NCBI GenBank assembly: GCA_022749655.1
Contig: CP094243.1
Location: forward strand, 3,844,001 to 3,908,000
Origin: Xanthomonas phaseoli pv. phaseoli
GTDB lineage: Bacteria; Pseudomonadota; Gammaproteobacteria; Xanthomonadales; Xanthomonadaceae
Reading direction: 5' to 3'
DNA length: 64,000 nucleotides
Below, piece after piece: positions 29,250-39,008 of this stretch; the stretch's first letter is position 1; each line of letters opens with the position of its first letter. The translations under genes and the position numbers were made by a program. The notes below the pieces were generated by a model, which saw only the letters and a program-made list of their open reading frames with translations, was not told the DNA's origin and did not search any database.

Positions 29250-29597
29250 TCAGCCCGCCGCAGCGGTCACCACGATTTCCACCTTCCACTCCGGCCGCGC
29301 CAACTTGGCTTCAACGGTGGCGCGGGCAGGCGTGAAGCCGTGCGGCACCCACTCGTCCCAGGCCTTGTTCATGCCATCGAAATCGGCGATGTCGGCGAGG
29401 AAGATTTCCGCACGCAGGATCTTGGTCTTGTCGCTGGCCGCCAGCGCCAGCAGCTTGTCGATCTCGCCCAGCACCTGGCGGGTCTGCCCGGTGATGTCCT
29501 GGCTGGTGTCCTCGGCAACCTGGCCGGCCAGGTAACACACGCCGGCATGGACGGTCATTTCGGACATACGCGGACCCGCATCGAATCGCTGCAGCAT
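29250..29597 (-). CDS. RidA family protein
   Basis: A 115-residue protein of the Rid/YjgF superfamily. It shows VHAGVCYLAGQVAED, DITGQTRQVLGEIDKLLA, ILRAEIFLADIADFDGMNKAWDEW and PARATVEAKLARPEWKVEIVVTAA in family order. The Arg in PARATVE is the imine-binding arginine of active RidA. It probably hydrolyses reactive enamine/imine intermediates, though some Rid subfamilies differ in substrate. Start 29597 follows an AGGAAG ribosome site. Convergent with the end of the lipid operon. Confidence 0.9.
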   Translation of the reverse strand: MLQRFDAGPRMSEMTVHAGVCYLAGQVAEDTSQDITGQTRQVLGEIDKLLALAASDKTKILRAEIFLADIADFDGMNKAWDEWVPHGFTPARATVEAKLARPEWKVEIVVTAAAG

Positions 29598-29607
29598 TTC
29601 AGGCTTC

Positions 29608-30336
29608 CTACGGTTGATTGACCCCTGCATTGTCCCGCGAATGCGGCAGACGTGCAGCCCCGTCGCGCTCGCAGCGCGCCAACACGGTGCCCGCGCGCAC
29701 CATCCACACCACGATCAGTACGATGGCGATCTTCTGGCTGATGCCCAGAGGTGCGCTCGTCACCGTGACATGGAACAGCAACACCGCAAACGCGGCCCAG
29801 CCCAGCAGAAAGGCCGAAGGAAAGTGCGCACGCCACCGCACATCGCGTCGGAAGTACCACGACTGCAGCAACACCGCGGCAATCACGCACAGAAATGTCG
29901 TATCCGCCGACAGCACATGCACCATCGCCGCCGCCTCCGGTGCCAGCTCGGGCATCCAGCTGTCCCCGATCGAGACCATGCACAGCCCCACTGCGGCCAT
30001 CCAGAACAAACCCAGCACGGTGCGGCTGCGCGCGGCCGGCGCCAATGCCGCATACAGGCCCAGCGCCAGCCACGCCATCGTGGCGGCCAACAGGCAGTAG
30101 GCGGTGCGCAGCAACAGGCCATACGGGCCGTGCAGATAGGCGCTCAGTTGCGCATCCACCCACCATAGATCGCCGCGCAGCCATTGCAGCACCAGCACCA
30201 GCCCGATGAAGACCATGCCCGCGGCCGCGGCGATGCGGCCGGCGGGCCGCGCCAGCGCGGCGGCATGGCGCGCGCGTGGGGCGCAAACGTGGGGGAATCG
30301 GGTGGATTGCGCATCAGCAGCCTGTCTGCCTTCCAA
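29608..30336 (-). CDS. DUF998 family membrane protein
   Basis: A 242-residue protein with six predicted membrane segments from about residue 38 onward and an Arg/Ala-rich cytoplasmic N-terminus. The layout and the SAYLHGPYGLL, SWMPELAPEAAAMVH and SWYFRRDVRW motifs match DUF998 membrane proteins. The role is unknown. Start 30336 is the only ATG upstream of the first helix in this frame. Divergent from mprF; 10 bases upstream of RidA, so the two may be co-transcribed. Confidence 0.75.
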   Translation of the reverse strand: MEGRQAADAQSTRFPHVCAPRARHAAALARPAGRIAAAAGMVFIGLVLVLQWLRGDLWWVDAQLSAYLHGPYGLLLRTAYCLLAATMAWLALGLYAALAPAARSRTVLGLFWMAAVGLCMVSIGDSWMPELAPEAAAMVHVLSADTTFLCVIAAVLLQSWYFRRDVRWRAHFPSAFLLGWAAFAVLLFHVTVTSAPLGISQKIAIVLIVVWMVRAGTVLARCERDGAARLPHSRDNAGVNQP

Positions 30337-30577
30337 CTGTCATGGCGGTCCTGTCGTGTTCGTTCGGCACGCGTGTGCGGCTTTGCCCTATGATGCGCGC
30401 GGCCGGCCCGCACAGATACTGTGTCGGTACGATCGAACCACGCGTTCACCGGATGTCGGCACCTTCGCAACCACGCGGCATGCACCCTCAACCCGACCGG
30501 CCCATGCATTGCAAACGCGCGCGCGGCACATCTCGTGCATGCATCCATCTTCCCTTTCAGCAGATCCCGTTGCCCTC

Positions 30578-33142
30578 ATGACGGATACCTCCACGTCCTC
30601 CGAAAGCTCCGCCAGCGGTTGGCGTCGCGCCCTGCCGGTCATCATCAGCCTGGCGATCCTGGCGATGGCCCTGCATGCGCTGTCGTCGCAGTTCACCGAC
30701 CACGGCTATCGCCAGATCCGGCACGCGTTCCGTGAGCTGGGTGCGGGGCAGATCGCACTGACGCTGCTGCTCGGCTTGAGCAGCTACGCGTGCCTGGTCG
30801 GCTTCGACTGGGTGGGGCTCAAACGCACCGGCAAGCAGTTGCATCCGGCACGGGTGGGCATCACTGCCTTCATGGCGCATGCGGTCGGGCAGACTTTGGG
30901 CTTTGCCGCTCTCACCGGCGGCGCCGTGCGCCTGCGCGGCTACGGCAGCGTGGGCCTGACCCTGGCCGAGATCGGCCAGGTGGTGCTGATGAGCACACTT
31001 GGTTTCATCTTCGGGGCCTGGGTGCTGCTGGGTCTGGCATTGCTGCTGGAACCGGAAGCGGCCGCGCGCGCGTTGCCGATCACCGCGCAGGCCATCCGCA
31101 TCGCCGGCATCGTCCTGCTGGTCGGCTACGGCGCCATGCTGGCGCTGGTCGGCAAACAGGGCCGCGAGTTCGGCATCCGCAGCCTCCGGTTCTGGTTACC
31201 GGACCGCACCACGGTACTGGGCGTCACCGCACTGAGCCTGGTGGAGCTGGGTCTGGCCGCGGCCGCGTTCTACGTGCTGCTGCCGCCGGACCCCGGTACC
31301 GGCTACTTCGGCTTCATCGGCATCTGGCTGGTGGCCGTGGTGGCCGGGCTGATCTCCACCGTGCCGGCCGGCCTGGGCGTGTTCGAGTGGAGCCTGCTCA
31401 AACTGCTGCCGCACGTGACCCCTGCCGCGGTCCTGGCGGCGGCGCTGGCTTACCGCGTCACGTATTACATCGTGCCGCTGCTGATCTCCGTGGCCATGGC
31501 GGCCGCCTCCGGGCTGCGCGCGCCGGTACGCGTAGGCGCCAGCACCGCGCGCACCGTGTGGAAGACCCTGCGCCCGTGGCTGCCGCAGATTCTGGCGTTG
31601 GCGGTGTTTGCGGTGGGTGCCGCGCTGGTGATCGACGGCACCCTGCCGACACCGCGCGCACGCCAGGAAGTGGCGCCGCTGCCGCTGATCGAAACCTCGC
31701 ACCTGCTGGTCAGCCTGGGCGGCATGATGCTGTTGCTGATCGGCCAGGGCCTGCAGCGCCGCAGCCATGCGGCCTGGGTGCTGGCGCTGGGCGTGTGCCT
31801 GCTGCTGCCGCCATTGGCGCTGCTGCGCGGCAGCCATATCTCGGTGTCGTTGTCGGCGGCGCTGGCAGCAGTTGCGCTGTGGGCGGCACGGCGCGAGTTC
31901 TATCGCCAGGGCGCGCTGCTGGACGAAGCCTGGTCGTGGCGCTGGCTGAGCAACCTGGGCCTGGTGCTGGTGGCCACGTTCTGGCTGCTGTTCTTCGTCT
32001 ACAGCCATGTCGAATACAGCAACGATCTGTGGTGGCAGTTCGCCACCTCGGCCAATGCGCCGCGCGCATTGCGCGCCGCGCTGATCCTGTGCGTGGGCGT
32101 GATCGTGTTCGGCATGGCGCGCCTGCTGCGTGGTGGGCGCAGGCCGATGCCGGCCGCCGATGCGCAGACGTTGCAGACGCTGGCACCGATCCTGGCCACC
32201 AGCACCGATACCCAGGCCTGCCTGGCGCTGACCGGCGACAAGGCGTTTTTGTTGGATGAGCAGCGCCGTGGCTTTGTGATGATGCAGCGCTATGGCGGCT
32301 CGCTGATTTCCATGGGCGACCCGGTCGGCCCGCCGGAGGTGGCGTGCGCGCTGATCTGGCGCTTCCGTGAAGAGGCCGACCACATGGGCCTGCGCCCGGT
32401 GTTCTACCAGGTCGGCGAACGGTACTGGCAGACCTATCTCGATATGGGCCTGACCCTGGTCAAGCTGGGCGAAGAGGCGATCGTGCCGCTGGAAGGTTTC
32501 ACCCTGGAAGGCCGCGACCGCGCCGACCTGCGCCAGGCCTGGAACCGCGGCAAGCGCGGCGGCCTGAGCTTCCGCATGCTGCCGCCCGAACAGGTGGAGA
32601 AGGTATTGCCGCGCCTGGCCGAGGTGTCAGAACAATGGCTGGAAGAAAAATCCGGCGAAGAAAAAGGCTTCTCGCTGGGCAGCTTCGATCCGGATTACCT
32701 GCGTCGCTTCCCGGTGGCGGTGGCCGAGGCCGAAGGCCAGATCGTGGCCTTCGCCAATGTGTGGTGGGCACCGGCCGGCGGCGAACTCTCGGTGGACCTG
32801 ATGCGGCACAGCGCGCAGGCACCGAAGGGCACCATGGACTTCCTGTTCATCGAGTTGTTCCTGTGGGGCCAGGCCAACGGCTACACGCGGTTCTCGCTGG
32901 GCATGGCGCCGTTGTCGGGCCTGGCCGAACATCGCCTGGCCGGGCGCTGGAACCGCTTCGCCAGCCTGGTCGCGCGGCACGGCGAGCGCTTCTACGGATT
33001 CAGCGGTCTGCGCCGCTTCAAGTCGAAGTTCGCCCCGACCTGGCGCCCGCGCTACCTGGTCGCCCCCGGCGGCATGCATCTGCCGGCCGCCTTGCTGGAT
33101 GTCACCCGCCTGATCTCGGCCGATCCTGGGCGGCAGGAGTAA
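30578..33142 (+). CDS. mprF: Bifunctional lysylphosphatidylglycerol flippase/synthetase
   Basis: An 854-residue MprF protein, normal length. The N-terminal two thirds form the multi-span flippase (from about residue 20 to 520, with the TGGAVRLRGYGSVGLTLAEIGQ and STVPAGLGVFE motifs). The C-terminal DUF2156 GNAT-like domain transfers lysine or alanine from aminoacyl-tRNA to phosphatidylglycerol (MGDPVGPPE, FYQVGERYWQTYLDMGL, FSLGMAPLSGL). It reduces membrane negative charge and gives resistance to cationic peptides. The frame is open upstream, but ATG 30578 is where homology begins. The neighbouring convergent gene encodes an AcvB-like protein that in other bacteria hydrolyses the same lipid. 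Confidence 0.93.
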   Translation: MTDTSTSSESSASGWRRALPVIISLAILAMALHALSSQFTDHGYRQIRHAFRELGAGQIALTLLLGLSSYACLVGFDWVGLKRTGKQLHPARVGITAFMAHAVGQTLGFAALTGGAVRLRGYGSVGLTLAEIGQVVLMSTLGFIFGAWVLLGLALLLEPEAAARALPITAQAIRIAGIVLLVGYGAMLALVGKQGREFGIRSLRFWLPDRTTVLGVTALSLVELGLAAAAFYVLLPPDPGTGYFGFIGIWLVAVVAGLISTVPAGLGVFEWSLLKLLPHVTPAAVLAAALAYRVTYYIVPLLISVAMAAASGLRAPVRVGASTARTVWKTLRPWLPQILALAVFAVGAALVIDGTLPTPRARQEVAPLPLIETSHLLVSLGGMMLLLIGQGLQRRSHAAWVLALGVCLLLPPLALLRGSHISVSLSAALAAVALWAARREFYRQGALLDEAWSWRWLSNLGLVLVATFWLLFFVYSHVEYSNDLWWQFATSANAPRALRAALILCVGVIVFGMARLLRGGRRPMPAADAQTLQTLAPILATSTDTQACLALTGDKAFLLDEQRRGFVMMQRYGGSLISMGDPVGPPEVACALIWRFREEADHMGLRPVFYQVGERYWQTYLDMGLTLVKLGEEAIVPLEGFTLEGRDRADLRQAWNRGKRGGLSFRMLPPEQVEKVLPRLAEVSEQWLEEKSGEEKGFSLGSFDPDYLRRFPVAVAEAEGQIVAFANVWWAPAGGELSVDLMRHSAQAPKGTMDFLFIELFLWGQANGYTRFSLGMAPLSGLAEHRLAGRWNRFASLVARHGERFYGFSGLRRFKSKFAPTWRPRYLVAPGGMHLPAALLDVTRLISADPGRQE

Positions 33143-33575
33143 GGCCTGGTGGACGCTGGCGCCAGGCCTGCGGGTCTGGCGGCACTGGTTACTGCGGATG
33201 CCGGAAGCGCGGGCGCGCTCGGTTCCTGCAATGCTGGCCTGCCAGGAAACGGCCGCGAAACGTGAAGGCGCGGTGCCGCATTCGAGGGCGGGACCGTGCT
33301 CTGGCCTGGATCCGGCCAGAGCGCTTGCATGGATGGATTCACCCGCATCCCGACACCGGATGCGGCACCGCGGCCGCTCACCAACCTTGCGCATGTCGCT
33401 ACGGACGCTTACACGCATGCCATCGCCGGCGGCGGAAAAGAATCGCTAGGGCGGAAAGCGCGGCAGCGGAATTGAATGATCGGACTTCTGTACATCGCCT
33501 TCGGCAGCGACGTACAGCGTCAAGACGCCGACATCCCTACGTCGGCGCGCGCATCAAAGCAACCGGTGTTGCGTC
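33143..33575. other. Convergent gap between mprF and the AcvB-like gene
   Basis: About 430 bases. A hairpin AGGCCTGG/CCAGGCCT (33142-33169) directly follows mprF but lacks a T-run. No gene is supported; apparent frames are Arg/Ala-rich. Confidence 0.5.
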
Positions 33576-34944
33576 TTATTTCGACAGCGCGTGCAGCTGG
33601 TCCATGATCGTCTTGGCCAGGGTCGCGTAATCGCCCTTGAAATGGTGATCGCCCGGCAGTGCGACCCGCCTGGCCGCGTTTGCGGGCAGGTCCGGGCACA
33701 GCGCATCGCCGTCGTCCTGGCCGTAGATGCACACCGTCGTGCCGGCCGGCAGACGCTGTATCTCCGGCGCGATCGGCAGGCCCTCGTCGTCCGAGCCCAG
33801 CCAATTGCTGACATGGAATTCGTAGTCGGCCAGCTTGCCGACCGACAACAGCGCCGTCATGCGCAGGTTCTGCTTGGTCGCCGCCGGCAGTTTGTTGATG
33901 GCCGCCGGCAGCACGTCGGCGCCCTGCGAAAACCCGATCAAGACCACGCGCTGACGATCCCAGCGCTGCGCATAGATGCGGGCAATGCGATCCAGGTCGT
34001 CGGCAAAGCCTTGCGGCGTGCGCTCGGTCCAGAAGTAACGCAGCGAATCCAGGCCGACCACCGGAATGCCTTGCGCGGCGAGCGCGTCGGCCACCTCTTC
34101 GTCCAGGCCGGCCCAACCGCCATCGCCGGAGACGAAGATCACGAAGGTGTCGTCGTCGCTGTCGCCATCGGGCTTGGCCGGCAGTTCCACCACCGGCAGA
34201 TCCGCCAGACCGCCCGGCGGCGGCGGCAAAGCCACGCCCTTCTGCTCGCCCAACGAGCGCACCGCAGCACGCAGGCCGGGCAGGATGTCGCCTTGCGCGG
34301 AGCGCCGGAAGGTTCGCGCCTGCGGCACCTGTTTGAGGAAACCCTCCTCGGTGGCCGCGGGGCAGCGTTTGTCCTGGCTGGCGGCCAGCACCCACGGAAT
34401 CTGCAGCGGCACCGGCAACAGGGTATTGGTGCGGGCTGACACCCGGCTGGCAGATCGCCTGATTAGACACGGTGGCCGGGCACAGCCCGTCGGTCAGCAC
34501 GCCGGCCAGCACATGCGACTTGGATTGCGCAGCGATCGCGTAGGCCAGCGCCGCGCCCTCGCCATCGCCCACCAGCAGCGGCAGGCGGTAGGTGGGAATG
34601 TGGTAGAAGGCCTGCATGTAGCGCGAGAAGTTTTCCACGTCGCCAACCGAGAACGTGCAGGTGCCGCCGGCCTTGCGCAGCACCGCGTACAGATGCGCGG
34701 TATCCACCACCGCCACCATCGCACCGTCGGCGCGCAGGCTTTCTGCCTGGGCCTGGCGCTTGGCGGCATTGCCGGCACCGGCCAGCCAGATCACCACCCG
34801 TTGCGGCTCGCCCTTTGGCATCAGCACCGGCACCTGCTCGAAACGGCCATGGCTGACCGGTCCCGGCGCCTGCGCGGCGACCATGCCCGACAGCGTCAAC
34901 ATCGCCGCGCCGCAGAGCGCGCTCCATATTTCAAGTCGTCGCAT
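33576..34944 (-). pseudogene. AcvB/VirJ-like periplasmic serine hydrolase, frameshifted
   Basis: Two frames together encode an AcvB-type protein of about 455 residues. The N-terminal half (start 34944, signal peptide LCGAAMLTLSGMVAAQA, then an alpha/beta domain with DGEGAALAYA) shifts at about 34443 to the C-terminal VirJ domain (TFVIFVSGDGGWAGLDEEVADALAAQGIPVVGLDSLRYFW, nucleophile Ser in GFSQGAD, and a terminal GDHHF). One extra or two missing bases near CCGGGTGTCAGCC explain it. Agrobacterium AcvB hydrolyses lysyl-phosphatidylglycerol, which suits its position next to mprF. Confidence 0.85.
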
Positions 34945-35013
34945 GTCGCACCATCGGGAAAAGTGGTTCAAAGATAATCGTTCCGGACCGCAGCGCGAAG
35001 CGCGGGACAGCGC

Positions 35014-35208
35014 TCATTGGGCTTCGGGGCGGCTGGGCAACGGCTGGCGCGCCTCCCACGCGGCCAGGGCCTGGCGGTAACGCGTCAGCTCCTCGGCATA
35101 CAGATCGTGCACGCACAGCGGGCAGCCGCTCTCGCAACATTCGTTGGGCGCAGGCGGCTGCGGGGCGATCGGGCGTGGGTCGGGGCTGGAAGCAGCGCTG
35201 TCGTGCAT
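35014..35208 (-). CDS. Oxidoreductase-like small Cys-rich protein
   Basis: A 64-residue protein matching the short oxidoreductase-like domain (PF09791 type): CCESGCPLCVHDLYAEEL, followed by a YRQALAAWEAR helix. A Pro/Ser-rich N-terminus precedes it. The cluster of four cysteines suggests metal or redox chemistry, but no function is established. It lies between the AcvB-like gene and the HD hydrolase, all on the minus strand. Confidence 0.8.
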   Translation of the reverse strand: MHDSAASSPDPRPIAPQPPAPNECCESGCPLCVHDLYAEELTRYRQALAAWEARQPLPSRPEAQ

Positions 35209-35271
35209 GCGGGCATTGTAGCGTGCGCATCGGACTCAGCCGGGCATGCAGCCGGGCCAGGGCATGGCCGC

Positions 35272-35877
35272 TCAGCGCCCCAGCGGCCGGCGCAGATTGG
35301 CGCGCGCCGCGGCGTCGTGATGGGTATGGAAGTAGTCGCTCAGGAAGATGCGCGGCTGCTTGAGCACACCGGCCAGGAACCGGCGGCGATTGAGCCGGAA
35401 CAGCACGCTGGGCACGTGCCCGCGATACTCCTCGGCGATGGCCCGATCGTAGGCATCGAACACCGCTGCGGGCGCGGCCAGGATCGCCATGTCGCAGTCC
35501 AGGAACAGCGCGGCGTCTTCATCCACGTCCTGCGGCAGCACGTGCCCATGCCGGGCCGTGAGCAGGATCAGCGCCTGCACCCGCTCGACGTCCACCTGCG
35601 CCTGCGGCCACCAGCGCGGGATGGATTCGGCCGCCATCCGTGCCGATTGCGCTTCATTGTCGCTGCGTCCGGGCTGATACACCGCATCGTGGAACAGCAC
35701 CGCCAGCCAGACCTCCACCGGCTGGCGCCAGCCCGGCCCGGCGGCGACCTCTGCGTAGTGCTGCAGCACCGCGCGGACATGGCCGAAGTGGTGGTAAGCG
35801 CGCGGCGGCGTGGCATAGGCCTGTTCGAGCGCGGCCAGGTGGTCGGCGTGCAATGGCAATGGCGTGAGGATGTCCAT
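35272..35877 (-). CDS. HD-domain-like predicted metal-dependent phosphohydrolase
   Basis: A 201-residue protein of the COG4339 type. HHFGHVRAVLQHY (residues about 28-40) and VLFHDAVYQPGRSDNEAQSARMA (about 61-83) carry the HD metal ligands; TARHGH and DCDMAILAA complete the site. These proteins are predicted nucleotide phosphohydrolases of unknown substrate. Start 35877 gives MDILTPLPLHADHL. The ThpR gene ends 34 bases upstream, so the two probably form a unit. Confidence 0.85.
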   Translation of the reverse strand: MDILTPLPLHADHLAALEQAYATPPRAYHHFGHVRAVLQHYAEVAAGPGWRQPVEVWLAVLFHDAVYQPGRSDNEAQSARMAAESIPRWWPQAQVDVERVQALILLTARHGHVLPQDVDEDAALFLDCDMAILAAPAAVFDAYDRAIAEEYRGHVPSVLFRLNRRRFLAGVLKQPRIFLSDYFHTHHDAAARANLRRPLGR

Positions 35878-35911
35878 GCCGCAGGCTACCGCGTACGCGT
35901 GGTCATGCCCA

Positions 35912-36514
35912 TCAGCGCAGCGACCAGCGGCCTTCGATCTGGTAGCGCGACTGGCCGAGAAAGCTGCGCACCAACGCGAACTCGCGCACGGTCCAGGCAA
36001 GCGCATCGCAGCGCCGCTGCGGCACCGCCTGATTGCAGTACAGCAGCGTCATGTGCGGCGTGTATTGCGCGTCGCCGGCAATGCCGACATGCGCCAGCTG
36101 CTTTCCCAACGCGCCTTGCAGCTCGTAAAGCCCGCGCACCTGCTCTTCGCCACGCAGCACGCAGGGAAGCTGCGAGCGCCTGCCACCGAAGGTGCCGACG
36201 CGATCGAACTCCACCTCGAACGCGCCCATCTGCACGCGCGTCGCGGCCTGGCTGGCGCGGCTCACCAACGAGGGCGGCAGGCCACCGGCGTAATCGCCCA
36301 GATGATGCAGGGTCACATGCAGCCGTTCGCGCGCAAGCGGCTTGCCTTCGGCGTGCCCGCCTTGCAACAGGCTGTCGGCGATCCGCGCTGCATGCTCGGC
36401 GGTGGGCGCATCGGCCATCACCGCGAAAAACAAACGTTCGGTGGTCTTCTCTTCTCCAAGCCCGAGCGACAACTGCGCCTCGGCCGACGACAGGTACAGG
36501 AACTGTTGCTTCAT
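35912..36514 (-). CDS. thpR: RNA 2',3'-cyclic phosphodiesterase (2H family)
   Basis: A 200-residue 2H-phosphoesterase. The two catalytic HxT motifs are HVTLH (about residue 65) and HMTLLY (about residue 154), with the family opening RLFFAVMAD preceded by an unusual 27-residue extension. The enzyme opens 2',3'-cyclic phosphate ends of RNA and was first described as a 2'-5' RNA ligase. The extension makes the start uncertain, but no later ATG lies before the core fold. Confidence 0.9.
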   Translation of the reverse strand: MKQQFLYLSSAEAQLSLGLGEEKTTERLFFAVMADAPTAEHAARIADSLLQGGHAEGKPLARERLHVTLHHLGDYAGGLPPSLVSRASQAATRVQMGAFEVEFDRVGTFGGRRSQLPCVLRGEEQVRGLYELQGALGKQLAHVGIAGDAQYTPHMTLLYCNQAVPQRRCDALAWTVREFALVRSFLGQSRYQIEGRWSLR

Positions 36515-36690
36515 GGGTGGATGCCACGACCGCGCAACGCGCGCCTGCCTGAAGAAGGGCGGCGGATACTAGCAGACCCGACGCGCACCGAATATGCCGA
36601 ATTGCAGGATGCGGATGTGGAACCGTTCCGCATTGCGTGGAACTGCGATTGCGGCATTGGCCAGGCACGCGCGCCGTGCCACGACACAAA

Positions 36691-36718
36691 GAAACGGGCA
36701 GCCTGCGCTGCCCGTTTC
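36691..36718 (-). terminator. Terminator of the DUF2383 gene
   Basis: A 12-bp stem GAAACGGGCAGC (36691-36702) with GCTGCCCGTTTC (36707-36718) and a CTGC loop. Read leftward it is followed by TTTGTGT. It lies about 70 bases beyond the stop of the minus-strand gene at 36786. Confidence 0.75.
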
Positions 36719-36785
36719 CGCCTTTATCGTCTTACCCCAGAGCTGCATCGGTTCGGTGACGATGCACTTCGGTTCTGCACTCGAT

Positions 36786-37241
36786 TTATGCAGCGCTCTT
36801 CATCGCATGCTTGCGGTTACGCATGACGTCATGGCAAGCGCGCACTTCCGGCAGCAGGCGCAGCGCGGCTTCGCGTGCAGCGGCCGGGGTGTCCTGGTCG
36901 GCGATGGTCTGATCGAACGCCTTCAACAGACGGTCTTCGGACTCTTCCAGCTCGGCCACATAGCCGTACTTGGTGTCGCCCAGGGTTGCACGAACCTTGC
37001 CGTAAAACTGCTGCATGCTGCCCACCATGGTGCCGTGCTGTTCCGGCGTTCCACCGGCGGCGGTGACCACACTGCTCAGGCTGCTGACGATGTCGGTCTT
37101 GACGCCGGCAATGCGAAGGAACAGCGTCGCCAGCTCTGCGTCGCCCACCTTGGCCGCGGCTTCTTCGTAGAAGTCCTTGCCGTCGCGCGAGATGGCGATA
37201 AGGTCGTTGAGGCTATGCTCGGTTTTGCTCTGAATGCTCAT
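36786..37241 (-). CDS. PA2169-type four-helix-bundle protein (DUF2383)
   Basis: A 151-residue all-helical protein. The opening HSLNDLIAISRDGKDFYEEAAAKV and the EESEDRLLKAFDQTIADQDTPAA helix are characteristic of PA2169/DUF2383 ferritin-like bundles. The Glu/His residues could bind metal, but a di-iron site is not certain. Members are usually stress-induced. An AGGAGCC ribosome site precedes ATG 37241. Two perfect palindromes lie 70-200 bases upstream. Confidence 0.88.
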   Translation of the reverse strand: MSIQSKTEHSLNDLIAISRDGKDFYEEAAAKVGDAELATLFLRIAGVKTDIVSSLSSVVTAAGGTPEQHGTMVGSMQQFYGKVRATLGDTKYGYVAELEESEDRLLKAFDQTIADQDTPAAAREAALRLLPEVRACHDVMRNRKHAMKSAA

Positions 37242-37310
37242 GTGTGGCTCCTTGTTGGAATGGGCCGACGCTGCGCGGTGCGATGACTGCGCATGCGGCG
37301 GAAGGTGAGT

Positions 37311-37328
37311 CAATCGATGGATCGATTG
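37311..37328. promoter_or_regulatory. Perfect palindrome CAATCGAT-GG-ATCGATTG
   Basis: Inverted repeat with 8-base arms and a 2-base centre, 70 bases upstream of the DUF2383 start. Its size and place fit a repressor or activator site, or the head of the leader mRNA. No known regulator can be named. Confidence 0.45.
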
Positions 37329-37423
37329 CATTGCCGTCGCGTTGTGTACGGCCTGATCCTCGCCCCGCCTGCATAATCGATATGTGAGCGATACGGGCGT
37401 CTTCCTCACGCCGCCGTGCAGGC

Positions 37424-37441
37424 GATGAATTGCAATTCATC
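37424..37441. promoter_or_regulatory. Perfect 18-bp palindrome GATGAATTGCAATTCATC
   Basis: A gapless perfect dyad between the DUF2383 gene and the stop of the small gene at 37463. It is AT-rich in a G+C-rich region, which suits a protein-binding site. It could also act as a weak hairpin. Confidence 0.45.
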
Positions 37442-37462
37442 CATGCCAACAGCAGGTCAAGA

Positions 37463-37633
37463 TCACTTCGGCTGGCGACTGGCCCACATGTTGTCGACCA
37501 GGTTCGGATACGGCCGTCCCGCTTCTTCGGCACGCTGCTTGGCCGCTGCCTTTTGCGCGTCGGTCAATGGCGTCGACTTCGCCTTGCCCTTGGGATTGAC
37601 GCGCTTCCATGGCGGTGGAGTGAATTCGGTCAT
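37463..37633 (-). CDS. Small conserved-looking protein
   Basis: A 56-residue protein, basic and Pro-rich at the start (MTEFTPPPWKRVNPKGKAKS), then a helix TPLTDAQKAAAKQRAEEAGRP and a NLVDNMWA end. Composition is coherent, unlike the neighbouring shadow frames, and short proteins of this kind are common in Xanthomonas. The function is unknown. Confidence 0.65.
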   Translation of the reverse strand: MTEFTPPPWKRVNPKGKAKSTPLTDAQKAAAKQRAEEAGRPYPNLVDNMWASRQPK

Positions 37634-37791
37634 GGCACTGTTCGGTCCGCTTGATTGGGCGCCAAGTCTCGCCTCTACCATGTGAGATGGCTGTGGCGAT
37701 GCCATGGTCCGCGGATAGCCGCATCGCGACGCAAGTGGCTGCCGCGTGGCGAACGTTGCCGCGAGCGCTTGCCCGTTGCGGCACCGACCAC

Positions 37792-39008
37792 TCAGCAGTT
37801 CGTCAACACCGTGCGCTGCTGATGACGCTCCTGCCACACCGCCGCCGCATAGACCAGCAACCCACCGAGCGCGGTGGCCGCGCCGACATAGCCGGTGGAG
37901 GTCCAACCCCAGCCTGCCGTGATCGCCATGCCGCCCAGCCAGGGGCCCAATGCATTGGCCGTATTGAACGCTGCATGGTTGGAGGCTGCGGCCAGGGTCT
38001 GCGCTTCTGCTGCCACGTCCATCAAACGCGTCTGCAAGGCAGGCGCCAACGCCCCCATGGTGCCGACCGCCACGATCGAGACGAACACCCACACGTCTGA
38101 CAGCGCTGCCAGCGGAAACGTCAACATCACCACCATCGACCACAGCAGCAACACCGGCACCGCGCGGAACTGCATGCGGTCGAACAACCAACCGCCCAGG
38201 ATGCTGCCCAGCACCCCGCCCACGCCGAATGCCACCATCGCCAACGGGATATGCGCTGCGGTCACGCCGGTCACCGCAGTCAAGGTCGGCGCAAGGTAAC
38301 TGAAGACGCAGAACATGCCGGAAAAACCCACCGCCCCGATCGCCAATGCCAGCCACACCTGCGGCTGATTGAACGCGCGCAATTCACGCAGCGGCTGCTG
38401 GCGCGGCTCTTCCGGCTGCGGCGGCAACAGGATCGCCACAGCGGCGACCGTGCCCAGCGCAATCACCGACACCGACGCATAGGCCCAGCGCCAGCTCACG
38501 ATTTGCCCCAGCCAGGTTGCCAGCGGGTTGCCCACCAGCAGCGCAACGCTCAACCCCAACAAGACCCGCCCCACTGCAGTGGCACGTTGATTGGGCGGGC
38601 TGATCGATGCAGCCACCAGCGACGCAACGCCGAAGTAGGCGCCGTGCGGCAGCCCGGCAATAAAGCGGCACAGCAGCATGGCGTGGTAGCTCGGCGCCAA
38701 TGCGCTGGCCACGTTGCCCAGCGCATAGAACACCATCAGCAGCAGCAACAAGGTGCGCCGCGGCCAGCGCGCGCCCAGGATCGCCAGCAAGGGCGCACCA
38801 ACCACCACGCCCAATGCATACGCGCTGATGACGTGACCGACCTGCGGTTCGGTGATCTGCAAGCCCTGCGCGCAATCTCTGTCGTCATCAGGCCCATGGT
38901 GGAAAATTCGCTGATGCCGATCGCGAAGCCGCCCATCGCCAGCGCAAGCAGGATCAGCACGTAATCGCGCCGGGACACGCGTGACGAGGAAAAAGCGGTA
39001 TCGGTCAT
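37792..39008 (-). pseudogene. MFS transporter (DHA1 family), frameshifted
   Basis: A 12-helix drug/sugar-efflux-type MFS protein of about 405 residues. The start ATG 39008 gives MTDTAFSSSRVSRRDYVLILLALAMGGFAIGISEFSTMGLM, helix 1. At about 38867-38873 two extra bases (GCGCGC for GCGC) shift the frame, and the body follows (QGLQITEPQVGHVISAYALGVVVGAPLLAILGARWPRR, motif A, then ten more helices). Divergent from an old-yellow-enzyme gene, suggesting joint regulation. The substrate is unknown. Confidence 0.87.
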
